From Opitutus terrae PB90-1 (GTDB lineage Bacteria > Verrucomicrobiota > Verrucomicrobiia > Opitutales > Opitutaceae), in assembly GCF_000019965.1 (NCBI RefSeq), contig NC_010571.1:5837001-5901000 (forward strand): DNA of 64,000 nucleotides. Direction: 5' to 3'. Below the pieces are notes generated by a model. It had not been told where the DNA came from, did not search any database, and saw only the letters and a program-made list of their open reading frames with translations. Each line of letters opens with the position of its first letter. The first letter of the stretch is position 1. A program made the translations under genes and the position numbers. This document shows positions 8,216 through 16,134 of this stretch, one piece after another.

Positions 8216-8866
8216 ATGCATTTCGACAATCTTCAGCCCGGCCTGTCCGCTCCCGTCCCCCGGCTCGACGATGACGATGATGACGACGAACACGAGGAAG
8301 CCGCTCCCAAGGCACGCGCGCTCGTGGGCGCGATGATCCAGAAGAAATTCCTGCGGCAGCGGAAAATTTTCCTGTGGGGCGCGGTCACCGATGAGACCGC
8401 GAAAGACATGACCGAGAAGCTCCTCTACCTCGAGGCGGTCGACCCGGGCAAGGAGATCACTTTCTACATCAACTCGCCGGGCGGTTCGATCACCGCCGGC
8501 ATGGCGGTGTTCGACACGATGCGGCTGATCACCTCGCCGATCACGGTGATCGTCACCGGCATGGCGGCGTCGATGGGCTCGATCCTGCTCTGCGGCGCAC
8601 CGAAGGGCCGGCGGCTCCTCTACCCGCACGCCCGCGTGCTGATTCACCAGCCGTTGATCTCGGGCCGCATGGTGGGCCCCGCCACCGACATCAACATTCA
8701 GGCGAAGGAAATGGAAAAAATCCGCGCTGAGCTGAACCAGATCCTCGCCGATTCCTCCGGCCAGCCGATCGAACGGATCAATCAGGACACTGATCGCGAT
8801 TTTTACCTGAACGCGAAGGAAGCGATCGCCTACGGCCTCGCGGATCGGATCGTCGACAAGATCTGA
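8216..8866 (+). CDS. clpP: ATP-dependent Clp protease proteolytic subunit
   Basis: 216 residues, a normal ClpP length. It forms the tetradecameric serine-protease chamber that degrades proteins delivered by ClpA/ClpX-type ATPases. The catalytic triad is visible: Ser119 in MAASMGS, His144 in HARVLIHQP, Asp195 in DTDRD. The substrate-channel motif INSPGGSITAGMA is intact. The N-terminus is unusual: residues 18-28 are almost all acidic (seven consecutive Asp then EHEE). They stand where other ClpPs carry a propeptide or axial loop and could alter pore gating. No clpX follows; the next gene is convergent. Confidence 0.96.
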   Translation: MHFDNLQPGLSAPVPRLDDDDDDDEHEEAAPKARALVGAMIQKKFLRQRKIFLWGAVTDETAKDMTEKLLYLEAVDPGKEITFYINSPGGSITAGMAVFDTMRLITSPITVIVTGMAASMGSILLCGAPKGRRLLYPHARVLIHQPLISGRMVGPATDINIQAKEMEKIRAELNQILADSSGQPIERINQDTDRDFYLNAKEAIAYGLADRIVDKI

Positions 8867-8881
8867 GCGGCGGTCCGAAAC

Positions 8882-10720
8882 CTAATCGGATCGTTGGCCC
8901 TCCACATCGCGGACCGCCGGGGTAGCCGGCTCTGCTGCCGCGGCCCCGCCGTTGGGAACGCGGGCGTCCCGCCCACCCGGACGCGACTGCCGCGGCGGCG
9001 AGCCGGCGCTTTCCGCGCGGCGCGGCTCCAACGTTCGCAGCTCCTGCCGCCAGTTCTCCGCACGCTGCAGGTCCTTCGCGGCATCCGCCGCCGCGATCGC
9101 GTCCGGCAGCCAGGCGCTCTTCACGCCCGCCGGCATGCCGGGCGAACGCAGGAGTCGGTCGAACACCTCGATTGCGGCGGGCGCGCGACCGGCACCCCGC
9201 AGCAGGTTCGCCGCTTCGCGGGCGAGCGCCCACTCATCGCTGCGATAGCTGTCCAGCAACGGCACGAACCCCACCGCGTCGGCTGCGCCGCTCTCGTCGC
9301 CCGCGGCTTTCAACCGCTGCGCGAGCGCCAGGCCGACCGCGAAGCTTGGTTGATCGCGCTGCGTGCGCCGCGCGAGCACCAGCGCCTCGTCCGGCCGTTT
9401 CGCAGCTTCCAGCGCCAGCATCTCGCGCACGACCGCGTAACCTGCAAGCCGCTGAGATGGGACTTCGCCCGGTTCGCTGTCCGTCGCCGCACGCGCGAAT
9501 GGCCGAAACAAGGGATCGCCGATCGCGATCGCCTGCCAGCTCAACACGGGCTGCGAGTAGCAGGCGGCATCGCCGAAAGTGTCTCCGCGTAGCAGCGCGC
9601 GCAGCAACAGATCCGGCCGGTGCGTGAGTTGCAGATACGGTTCGAAAACATTCCCGACCGTCGCCGTCACGCCGCGGGCGATCAGCGGCCCGCACCAGTT
9701 CGCCTCCGCCGAGCGCAACGTCTGGGCCGAGTAGCTGTGGATGTGCAACGCGATCGCGCCCGGCGGAAAACGGAAGCCGGGCAACTTGAAGGGCCCGTTC
9801 ACCGCGCCGGCATACCAGCCAAAATACAACACCGGCGCGTCGAACCGCGCGGTCGCGCGGAGGGTCGACGGAGTGCGATCGACATCGAGATCGAAACCGG
9901 CCTCGCGCAGCTGCCGCACTACCGACTCGAGCCACCGATCGCCGTCCGGATGGTTGCCGCCCAGGTCGACATAGGCGCGGCCGAGCAGTCCGGTTTGTTC
10001 CGCCGCGACGGCACGATCAACCAGGCCTAACGCGTCGTCCACCGTCGGCCCATCGAGCCGCGACACTTTGATCACAGCCGCGCGCTCGAAGGCCGACGGT
10101 GCATCGTTGCGGTGAAGGGCATTCGGCACGAAGGCGTTGATCGCGTAACCGGGATTCGCCAGCAGGCCGAGTTCCGAGTCGACGGCGCCGGCATTCGTGC
10201 GAAAAATCGAGTTGTTGGTGAACGGCAGTACCGGTTCATACAATGCCGGGTCGTGCGCGATCCGCAGCGGCACCCCGCGGCAGACCACGAGGTAAGCGAT
10301 GCGATGGCCGGAGACCGCCCGCTTCGTCCGGCCGACCGCATCCGTCAGCCGCATCGGAATCGCGTCGATCCATCGCGCCCGCATGAGTTCCACCGCGAGC
10401 GGCTCCCAGATCGTCCGGACAAATTCCGCCCAGCTGATCGTCTCGGAAAGCGGCATCGGCAGCGTGACGATGTTCTCGCGCGGCACGCCGCGGACTTCGG
10501 CGTAGTGCTCGGCCACGCGCACGGAATCGCGATCCTCGCTGTTGGCCAGCAGCACGACGCGCGCCGCCAGCTCGTCACCGCGAACCGCGGTCGCGCCCAG
10601 CAACGCGAGCAGAGTGCAAAGTCGGGGAAACCAGCGCAAAACAGGCCAAGCGTGGGCATCACGGCCCGTTTTTCGAGCTGCATTCGCGACATGGTTGTGA
10701 TGAATCCACCTCGCTCGCAT
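8882..10720 (-). CDS. TIGR03790 family protein, secreted, with repeat-derived C-terminal tail
   Basis: 612 residues. A hydrophobic segment (residues 33-47, LCTLLALLGATAVRG) precedes the TIGR03790 signature region: VVLLANSEDRDSVRVAEHYA, EVRGVPRENIVTLPMP, YLVVCRGVPLRI, then APVLYFGWYAGAVNGP and GDTFGDAACYSQPVLSWQ. The family is of unknown function and occurs mainly in Verrucomicrobia, Planctomycetes and Acidobacteria. Residues from about 430 look helical (TPR-like). The last 40 residues are low-complexity and contain GGRDARV, a translation of a dispersed intergenic repeat, so the true end may have been extended. The ATG at 10720 overlaps the fluC start on the other strand; a TTG about 80 bp inside is an alternative start. 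Confidence 0.82.
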   Translation of the reverse strand: MRARWIHHNHVANAARKTGRDAHAWPVLRWFPRLCTLLALLGATAVRGDELAARVVLLANSEDRDSVRVAEHYAEVRGVPRENIVTLPMPLSETISWAEFVRTIWEPLAVELMRARWIDAIPMRLTDAVGRTKRAVSGHRIAYLVVCRGVPLRIAHDPALYEPVLPFTNNSIFRTNAGAVDSELGLLANPGYAINAFVPNALHRNDAPSAFERAAVIKVSRLDGPTVDDALGLVDRAVAAEQTGLLGRAYVDLGGNHPDGDRWLESVVRQLREAGFDLDVDRTPSTLRATARFDAPVLYFGWYAGAVNGPFKLPGFRFPPGAIALHIHSYSAQTLRSAEANWCGPLIARGVTATVGNVFEPYLQLTHRPDLLLRALLRGDTFGDAACYSQPVLSWQAIAIGDPLFRPFARAATDSEPGEVPSQRLAGYAVVREMLALEAAKRPDEALVLARRTQRDQPSFAVGLALAQRLKAAGDESGAADAVGFVPLLDSYRSDEWALAREAANLLRGAGRAPAAIEVFDRLLRSPGMPAGVKSAWLPDAIAAADAAKDLQRAENWRQELRTLEPRRAESAGSPPRQSRPGGRDARVPNGGAAAAEPATPAVRDVEGQRSD

Positions 10721-11117
10721 GTCGCTCTACCTGTATATCGCCCTCGGCGGGGCCCTCGGCAGTGTCGGACGCTTCGCCCTCTCCGGTCTCGTCGCGCAGC
10801 ACTACGGCGAGACGTTTCCCTGGGGCACGCTGGTCGTGAACGTCGTCGGTAGTTTCATCATCGGTTTTTTCGCCACGCTGACCGCGCCCGAGGGACGCAT
10901 GCTCGTCGGCGCGACGGGCCGGCACTTCGTCATGACGGGCGTGCTCGGTGGGTTTACGACGTTTTCCTCCTTCAGTCTGCAAACGCTGAACCTGCTGCGC
11001 GACGGCGACTGGGGCCGCGCCGGTGGCAATGTTGTCGGCTCGCTTGTGCTCTGTCTCGTCGCGGTGTGGCTGGGTCACATCGCGGCGGTTGGACTCAACT
11101 CGTTGAAAGGCTCCTGA
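10719..11117 (+). CDS. crcB: Fluoride ion channel FluC (CrcB)
   Basis: 132 residues with four predicted helices, the length of a Fluc monomer. These proteins form dual-topology dimers that export fluoride through the inner membrane. Signature segments are GGALGSVGRFALSG near the start, FPWGTLVVNVVGSFIIGF in helix 2, and GVLGGFTTFSSFS in the broken third helix. The DUF190 gene starts 3 bp after its stop, a common arrangement. The start codon overlaps the start of the divergent TIGR03790 gene, so no upstream room exists for a fluoride riboswitch, and none was seen. Confidence 0.94.
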   Translation: MSLYLYIALGGALGSVGRFALSGLVAQHYGETFPWGTLVVNVVGSFIIGFFATLTAPEGRMLVGATGRHFVMTGVLGGFTTFSSFSLQTLNLLRDGDWGRAGGNVVGSLVLCLVAVWLGHIAAVGLNSLKGS

Positions 11118-11119
11118 TC

Positions 11120-11464
11120 ATGCACCTGCCCGAAGACGCCACCCTGCTACGAATTTTCATCGGCGAGTCAGACCGGTTTGAACACCGCCCGCTGTACGAG
11201 GCGATCGTGCTCAAGGCCCGCGAAATGAAACTCGCAGGCGCCACCGTGCTGCGCAGTCCGCTCGGCTTCGGCGCCGCGAGTCATCTGCACACCGCCAAGA
11301 TCCTGCGGCTTTCCGACGACCTGCCGATGGTGATCGAGATCGTCGACGCGGCCGAGAAGATCAACGCGTTCCTCGCCGTGCTCGACCCCATGATGGGCGG
11401 CGGCCTGGTCACACTCGAACCCGTGCGCGTGATCCACTACCGGAGCGGGCCGAAGAAAGATTGA
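11120..11464 (+). CDS. DUF190 protein (PII-like, fluoride-channel partner)
   Basis: 114 residues. ATG 11120 lies 3 bp after the crcB stop. Characteristic DUF190/COG1993 segments are LLRIFIGESDRFEHRPLYEAIV, LAGATVLRSPLGFG, LRLSDDLPMVIEIVD and MMGGGLVTLEPVRVI. The fold resembles PII signalling proteins. The consistent pairing with FluC in many genomes suggests it modulates fluoride export, but the ligand is not established. It ends one base before the convergent nuclease gene, with no space for a separate terminator. Confidence 0.9.
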   Translation: MHLPEDATLLRIFIGESDRFEHRPLYEAIVLKAREMKLAGATVLRSPLGFGAASHLHTAKILRLSDDLPMVIEIVDAAEKINAFLAVLDPMMGGGLVTLEPVRVIHYRSGPKKD

Positions 11465-12514
11465 TCAGCGCGCCGGCGCGGTCGCCGCGGCTTGCTGCCG
11501 CCTCAGCAACTCGCCCTGCAAGTAGACATCCGGAATCGTGTTCCGCCAGGCGGTGAGCCAGATCGAGCCCAGCATCTCGCCGCCCACCTGCAGCTGCTCG
11601 CAGATGAACGTCCGCGCCTCGCTTAAATCCGCCGCTTCCGGCGCCAGCTTGCCCGCTTTCTCGAGCTGATAGAGCGGCTCGACGCGGGCGTTCTGCGCCA
11701 GCGCGTAGTCCATCACCTGCACGAAAACCGGATCGCGTCCATCGGCCCGCGGCTGGACAGACAGCGCATGCGCCGGCCGGACCTGCGCGCAGACTTCACC
11801 GGCGGTGACACCGGTCTGCGCGATCAACCCGCCGTCGAGCCAGGCGTGAATGCCCGTCCAGGTGGAGTAGCCGTGCGGATTTTCGCCGACCCAGCCGTGG
11901 TGATGCATCGTCGTGTGCAGCGGCTGCGCGAGGTCGCCGACGACATGACCCATCACACCCATCAGGTAGAGGATGTTCGCGCGCGCGTTCTCGATTTCGA
12001 CCGGCGTGCCACCGTGCTCCTGATACGCTTTCAGATACGAGAACGCCGACTTGAGCTTGCCGTAATACTCTGCCGCCGCCCACGGCGCGAATCCCGCCCA
12101 CTCCCGCGAGCGATCGGCGTTCTTCGCCGGATCGATCGGCGGAAATTTTTCCGGATGCGCCGCGCGCCCGGCGGCGAACGTCAGCGCGAATTCGAATCGC
12201 AGCGAACTCACGGTCCGCGGATCCACGCCCGCTCCCGCAAGGTGCTCGAGATCGCAGTAGTGATCGAGCCCGTTGGCGTGCTTGATCGGCAGGTCGGGGA
12301 CGTTGCGCCACCGGTCCGGTTCACCGGCGAGAAAAGCGATCCGCTCGGCGGCCGCCGGTGCGCGCACGAACTCGGGAAAGTCGGCCGGCAGTGACGCGAG
12401 CGCGGCTTGGTTGACGATGCGATGGCCCGTGTAGTCCCACGCGGCGAGCGGCGAAAACATGAGCAGCCCGAGCGTCACGGTGGCTGCGAACCGGGAGCAG
12501 AAGCGAAAAAGCAT
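11465..12514 (-). CDS. S1/P1-type secreted nuclease
   Basis: 349 residues from ATG 12514. After a 25-residue signal peptide (FATVTLG-type core ending SPLAA) the mature protein should begin with Trp26. S1/P1 nucleases need exactly this N-terminal Trp as a zinc ligand. Further ligand motifs of the trinuclear zinc site are GHRIVNQAAL, LDHYCDLEHL, MGHVVGDLAQPLHTTMHHHG and GIHAWLDG. The enzyme would cleave single-stranded DNA or RNA in the periplasm or outside the cell, perhaps for phosphate or nucleotide scavenging. Longer upstream reading frames shown by the open frame do not carry a signal peptide. Confidence 0.9.
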   Translation of the reverse strand: MLFRFCSRFAATVTLGLLMFSPLAAWDYTGHRIVNQAALASLPADFPEFVRAPAAAERIAFLAGEPDRWRNVPDLPIKHANGLDHYCDLEHLAGAGVDPRTVSSLRFEFALTFAAGRAAHPEKFPPIDPAKNADRSREWAGFAPWAAAEYYGKLKSAFSYLKAYQEHGGTPVEIENARANILYLMGVMGHVVGDLAQPLHTTMHHHGWVGENPHGYSTWTGIHAWLDGGLIAQTGVTAGEVCAQVRPAHALSVQPRADGRDPVFVQVMDYALAQNARVEPLYQLEKAGKLAPEAADLSEARTFICEQLQVGGEMLGSIWLTAWRNTIPDVYLQGELLRRQQAAATAPAR

Positions 12515-12604
12515 GCGGTCACGAAAACGATTTTGCCGCGCGGCGCGACAGCGAAGACGCCCAAAGGTGGAACGCGCGTCCCCGCCCGCTGGCATCATCA
12601 CCAA

Positions 12605-12631
12605 CCAAACAGCCCGCCCGGACGGCGGGCT
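12605..12631 (-). terminator. Probable terminator of the infC-amidase transcript
   Basis: On the minus strand AGCCCGCC pairs with GGCGGGCT (12611-12618 with 12624-12631) and is followed by GTTTGG. The stem is strong but the T-tract is weak. It lies just past the amidase stop at 12640. Confidence 0.5.
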
Positions 12632-12639
12632 CTCCACGT

Positions 12640-13767
12640 CTACTTCCGGCGCAAGGTTCGCACCACTGACGCGTAGCGCTCGATCCCGGAGGCCAGCACC
12701 TCGGCGATCTTCTGGCGATACGCCTCCGTGGAGATCTTCTTCGCCTCGGCGTCGTTGGACAGGAAACCGGATTCGACCAGCGCCGCCGGGCACTGGAGTC
12801 CGCGCAGCATGCCGAGGTGCTTGGTCTTGTGCCCGCGATCGGGGAGCTGCAGGCCCTCGATGGTTTCCCGGTGCAATGCCTGCGCGAGCGCAACGCTCCA
12901 CACATCGTAACGGTTTACCGGCGCGGGATCGTCCTCGGTGTCGTCCTCCTGGCCGAAACCGCGGGACTGATCGGAACGTTGTCCGGCGCGCGTGAACGTG
13001 AACACCTCCGCTCCGCTCGTCTTCGTGTCGGGATAGAGCGAGTTGAAATGCACGCTGACGAAGAGGTCGGCCTGCGCACGGTTGGCAATGATCGCACGCT
13101 GCGGCAGATCCACTTTTTCGTCGGCATCGCGCGTGAGCACGACCGTGTAGCCGCGGAATTCGAGCAGCTTTTTCAGCCGCAATACCACATCGAGCGTGAA
13201 CATCTTCTCCTGCAATCCGAGCCGCGGATTCTGCGTGCCGGTGTCGCTGCCGCCGTGGCCGGGATCGAGCGCGATGATTTTCGGCTCCGGCGGCCGGTTG
13301 GGCGCCAGCGCCGGCTTCAACAGCGGCACGAGACAGGATTCGTAGTCCGTGTGGCTGATCTGGAAGCCCCCGCCTTTGCTCGTCACCGGCTCGCCGAGGA
13401 AGAACCGCAGGCCGTTGATTTTCGTTTCGCGACTGTCGAGCTCCAGCTCCATCCGCCGCGAACCATCGGTCAATTCGATCATCCGGCCCGGGCGGTCGAC
13501 GGACAGTTTCAATCCGAGCTTCGCCGCGGCGGACGCGAGGCCGACCGTCGGCACCGTCCGCGCGCGTTTCGTCGCGGGTGCCGGCGGGGGTTTCTGCCGG
13601 CTGACCGTCGCGACCGAAGTCGTCGGCGCGGAGCCGCGCGGAGCCGGCGCCGCGGTGGCGCCGGGTCGGGTGGGTGCAGCGCGCACGCCTCCGGCAGGAT
13701 GCAGGTCAGACGAAATTCCCACTGCGACCGCGAGGCCGAGGAGGATTCGTCGGGCCGCCGCAGGCAT
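12640..13767 (-). CDS. N-acetylmuramoyl-L-alanine amidase (Amidase_3)
   Basis: 375 residues: signal peptide, a Pro/Ala/Thr-rich linker (about 30-75), an AMIN-like region (LGLKLSVDRPGRMIELTD), and a C-terminal zinc amidase domain from about residue 160. Zinc-site motifs are IIALDPGHGGSDTG (His and first part), GLQEKMFTLDV (Glu), LFVSVHFNS (His) and the catalytic Glu in ALVESGFLSN. It cleaves the bond between MurNAc and the stem peptide in the periplasm, as AmiC does during cell separation. It starts 9 bp after infC on the same strand, an unusual pairing, so the two are likely co-transcribed. Confidence 0.93.
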   Translation of the reverse strand: MPAAARRILLGLAVAVGISSDLHPAGGVRAAPTRPGATAAPAPRGSAPTTSVATVSRQKPPPAPATKRARTVPTVGLASAAAKLGLKLSVDRPGRMIELTDGSRRMELELDSRETKINGLRFFLGEPVTSKGGGFQISHTDYESCLVPLLKPALAPNRPPEPKIIALDPGHGGSDTGTQNPRLGLQEKMFTLDVVLRLKKLLEFRGYTVVLTRDADEKVDLPQRAIIANRAQADLFVSVHFNSLYPDTKTSGAEVFTFTRAGQRSDQSRGFGQEDDTEDDPAPVNRYDVWSVALAQALHRETIEGLQLPDRGHKTKHLGMLRGLQCPAALVESGFLSNDAEAKKISTEAYRQKIAEVLASGIERYASVVRTLRRK

Positions 13768-13776
13768 GCGCCGCGC

Positions 13777-14442
13777 TCAGGCTTCCGCCGGACTCGAGAC
13801 GTTCTCCGGCGCCTCGTCGTCTTCCTCGATGTCGTCCTCGCCGGGCACGTGGAACTTCGGCTTGCGCTTGTTCACCGGCAGCGGGCTGAGCATCACGTGA
13901 ATATTGCGGCCGATCAGTTTCGGGTCCGCATCCGGATGGCCCATACCGGCGAGCTCGATGACGGCGCGCTTCATGACGTTGAAGCCGATCTCGGTGTGCG
14001 CCATCTCGCGGCCGCGGAACTTCAGCCGCAGCTTCACCTTGTTGCCGTGGCTGAGAAACTGCTCGGCGTGGCGGAGCTTGGTGAAGAAATCGTTCTCGGC
14101 GATGCGCGCGCTAAACTCGATTTCCTTGATCTTGCTCGCCGTGGACTTCGAGTGCGTGTGCTTCTTCTGCTCTTCGTAAACGTATTTGCCGAAATCCATG
14201 ATCCGGCACACGGGCGGCGTCGCGTTGGGCGCGACTTCGACGAGATCGAGCCCGTTCTCGAGCGCGAGATTGATGGCTTTCGGAGTATCAAGGACGCCGA
14301 GCTGCTTGCCCTCGGGCGAAATCACACGCACTTGCGGGACCTTGATCCGATGATTGCGGCGGATCGCCGCGAAAGGGTCGACGTTGCGACGTTGATAAGA
14401 ACCGGGGCGGCCGCCACCGGCATAAGGAAACGAATTGGCCAT
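13777..14442 (-). CDS. infC: Translation initiation factor IF-3
   Basis: 221 residues from ATG 14442; a TTG one codon upstream is also possible. Conserved IF-3 segments include RRNHRIKVPQVRVISPEGKQ, ALENGLDLVEVAPNATPPVC, CRIMDFGKYVYEEQKK, the C-domain KLRHAEQFLSHGNKVKLRLK and FRGREMAHTE. It binds the 30S subunit and enforces start-codon fidelity. Compared with the usual 170-180 residues it has an extra basic N-terminus (about 30 residues) and an acidic tail (EDDIEEDDEAPE). The usual partners rpmI and rplT do not follow; an amidase gene does. The start is ATG or TTG rather than the AUU typical of self-regulated infC. Confidence 0.95.
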   Translation of the reverse strand: MANSFPYAGGGRPGSYQRRNVDPFAAIRRNHRIKVPQVRVISPEGKQLGVLDTPKAINLALENGLDLVEVAPNATPPVCRIMDFGKYVYEEQKKHTHSKSTASKIKEIEFSARIAENDFFTKLRHAEQFLSHGNKVKLRLKFRGREMAHTEIGFNVMKRAVIELAGMGHPDADPKLIGRNIHVMLSPLPVNKRKPKFHVPGEDDIEEDDEAPENVSSPAEA

Positions 14443-14553
14443 CAATTAAGTTGGGTGATCGAGTGACTGGGTCGCGCGCGTTCTCGCCGGGTTGGAGGCC
14501 GTTGACAACATCTAAGTGGTGCGTGGCCCCCTGATCGCGCCGTCGGGCGGGCG

Positions 14554-14970
14554 TCAGACGCTGAAGCTTTCGCCACAGGAGCAGCTCGCCTTGGCATTGG
14601 GATTGGAAAACTTGAAGCCGCCGGAAACCATGGCCGACGAGTAATCGAGTTGGGTGCCCTTGAGATAAAGGGCACTCTTGCTGTCGACCAACACCTCCGC
14701 GCCAGCGGTGCGTACCAGGAGGTCTCCGCGCCTCGGCTCCGGGACGAACTTCATCTTGTAGCTCAAGCCATTGCAGCCGCCGCCCGTGATCGCGATCCGG
14801 AGGAAATCCCCCTGGTTCTCGCGTGCGAGCAAGGCCGCCACCTTCGTTCCCGCCGCAGGCGTCAGCCGTACGAGGTTCTCGTTGCCGAGGCGTACGCCCT
14901 CCGGCAGGCCGCTGGCGGAAGCAGCGGCGGGCGGCAGAGCGGGCACAGGAGCGGAGGCGAGTTCGGACAT
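14554..14970 (-). CDS. A-type iron-sulfur carrier (IscA/ErpA/HesB family)
   Basis: 138 residues from ATG 14970. The C-terminal 108 residues form a complete HesB domain: LTPAAGTKVAALLAREN, LRIAITGGGCNGLSYKMKF, VLVDSKSALYLKGTQLDY and the end FSNPNAKASCSCGESFSV. All three cysteines that bind the cluster are present (GGGCNG and CSCG). It delivers Fe-S clusters to apo-enzymes. A 30-residue Ala/Pro-rich N-terminal extension is not part of the domain. It lies about 100 bp downstream of pdxA on the same strand. Which of IscA, ErpA or SufA it corresponds to cannot be told from this window. Confidence 0.92.
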   Translation of the reverse strand: MSELASAPVPALPPAAASASGLPEGVRLGNENLVRLTPAAGTKVAALLARENQGDFLRIAITGGGCNGLSYKMKFVPEPRRGDLLVRTAGAEVLVDSKSALYLKGTQLDYSSAMVSGGFKFSNPNAKASCSCGESFSV

Positions 14971-15034
14971 GGACGACCCGCAAGGAGCAGGCCGCCGGAA
15001 AAACTGCAAGATCCGGCCACAGTTCCGTGCGACG

Positions 15035-15073
15035 GTCACGGTAGCCGGGCTCGTCGAGCCCGGACTCCCTACG
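15035..15073. repeat. CCGGGCTCG hairpin repeat at the end of pdxA
   Basis: CCGGGCTCG and CGAGCCCGG form a tight perfect palindrome at about 15043-15061. On the minus strand the sequence begins GTAGGGAG and contains the TAG stop of pdxA (15069-15071). This again shows an intergenic repeat supplying a stop codon. No T-tract follows. Confidence 0.6.
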
Positions 15074-16079
15074 GCTCCGCCCGCGCGGCGATCAACTGGC
15101 GTGCGACCGTGACTGCGTTCGCAAAGCTGGTCGCGCGGGCCACGCCCTTCCCGGCAATGCCGAAACCAGTGCCGTGGTCCGGGCTGGTTCGCACGAACGG
15201 CAAGCCGAGCGTGACGTTCACCGACTCGTCGAAATCGATCGTCTTCAACGGCGCGAGTCCCTGGTCGTGGTAGAGCGCGATCACCACGTCGAATTCGCCC
15301 TGCAGCGCCCGCGCAAAGATCGTATCCGCCGGCTGGCAACGCGACAGCCCGGCGAACTCGGTGCGGAGGTGGTCGAGCGCTGGATCGATGAAATCGCGCT
15401 CCTCGTAACCGAGCAACCCGCCCTCCCCCGCGTGCGGGTTCAACCCGCACACGCCGATCCTCGGTTTGTCGGGAGGGATGCCCTGCCCCCACCGGTCGTT
15501 GACTGCGTTCGCCCCGATCGCGGCGTGGACGGGAGCCCCCGCCCTGCAATCAATCCGCGCAATCTCCGTCGCCGCCTGCGCCGCGCGATGCAGCAGATGC
15601 GGCCCGAGCCGGCCGCCGACTTCGTGCAGCGGAATGTGCCACGTCGCGAGCACGACGCGCAGCCGGCCGCCAGCAAAAGCCATCACCGGCTCGCCGCCCC
15701 AACGCGCGGCGAAAAACTCAGTCTGTCCGGGAAACGGATAGCCGATCTTCGCCAGACGCTCCTTGCTGATCGGCCCGGTCACGACGCCGCAAAACTCGCC
15801 CTGCCTGCAACCTTCCGCCGCCCGCTCTATCGCCGCCCAGGCGACCAGCGCGCCATCCGCGTCGGGCGCGCCCGGTGTAGCGGAAAAGTCCTCCAACCCG
15901 ACTGCGATTTTGCGCACTCCCGCCGGCAGCGATTCGAGCCAGCGCGGCGGGCCGATCACCACCACGTCCTGCGACACTGCGGCGGGCGACGCGAGCCAGG
16001 AGGCGATCACCTCGGGTCCAACCCCTGCCGGATCGCCGCAGGTGAGGGCGAGTTTGGTCGTGTTTGGGAGCTTGCTCAT
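15069..16079 (-). CDS. pdxA: 4-hydroxythreonine-4-phosphate dehydrogenase
   Basis: 336 residues from ATG 16079. It is a pyridoxal-phosphate biosynthesis enzyme that oxidises 4-phosphohydroxy-L-threonine with NAD. Family motifs are LALTCGDPAGVGPEVI at the N-terminus, GVVTGPISKERLAKIGYPFPG, the metal-binding His in LATWHIPLHEV, GLNPHAGEGGLLG, and VIALYHDQGLAPLK followed by FVRTSPDHGTGFGIAGKG. The length matches the 330-residue norm. It lies between lpxA upstream and the A-type carrier downstream on the same strand. No terminator is visible between lpxA and pdxA (56 bp). Confidence 0.96.
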   Translation of the reverse strand: MSKLPNTTKLALTCGDPAGVGPEVIASWLASPAAVSQDVVVIGPPRWLESLPAGVRKIAVGLEDFSATPGAPDADGALVAWAAIERAAEGCRQGEFCGVVTGPISKERLAKIGYPFPGQTEFFAARWGGEPVMAFAGGRLRVVLATWHIPLHEVGGRLGPHLLHRAAQAATEIARIDCRAGAPVHAAIGANAVNDRWGQGIPPDKPRIGVCGLNPHAGEGGLLGYEERDFIDPALDHLRTEFAGLSRCQPADTIFARALQGEFDVVIALYHDQGLAPLKTIDFDESVNVTLGLPFVRTSPDHGTGFGIAGKGVARATSFANAVTVARQLIAARAEP

Positions 16080-16134
16080 GGTGGAAGGAAGGCGGACCGC
16101 GGAAGCCGGTGAAATGCAGACGTGGACCCCGATG

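Noticed and set aside
10600-10718. Fluoride riboswitch before crcB
   Set aside because: No matching conserved pseudoknot sequence was found, and the stretch codes for the opposite-strand protein.
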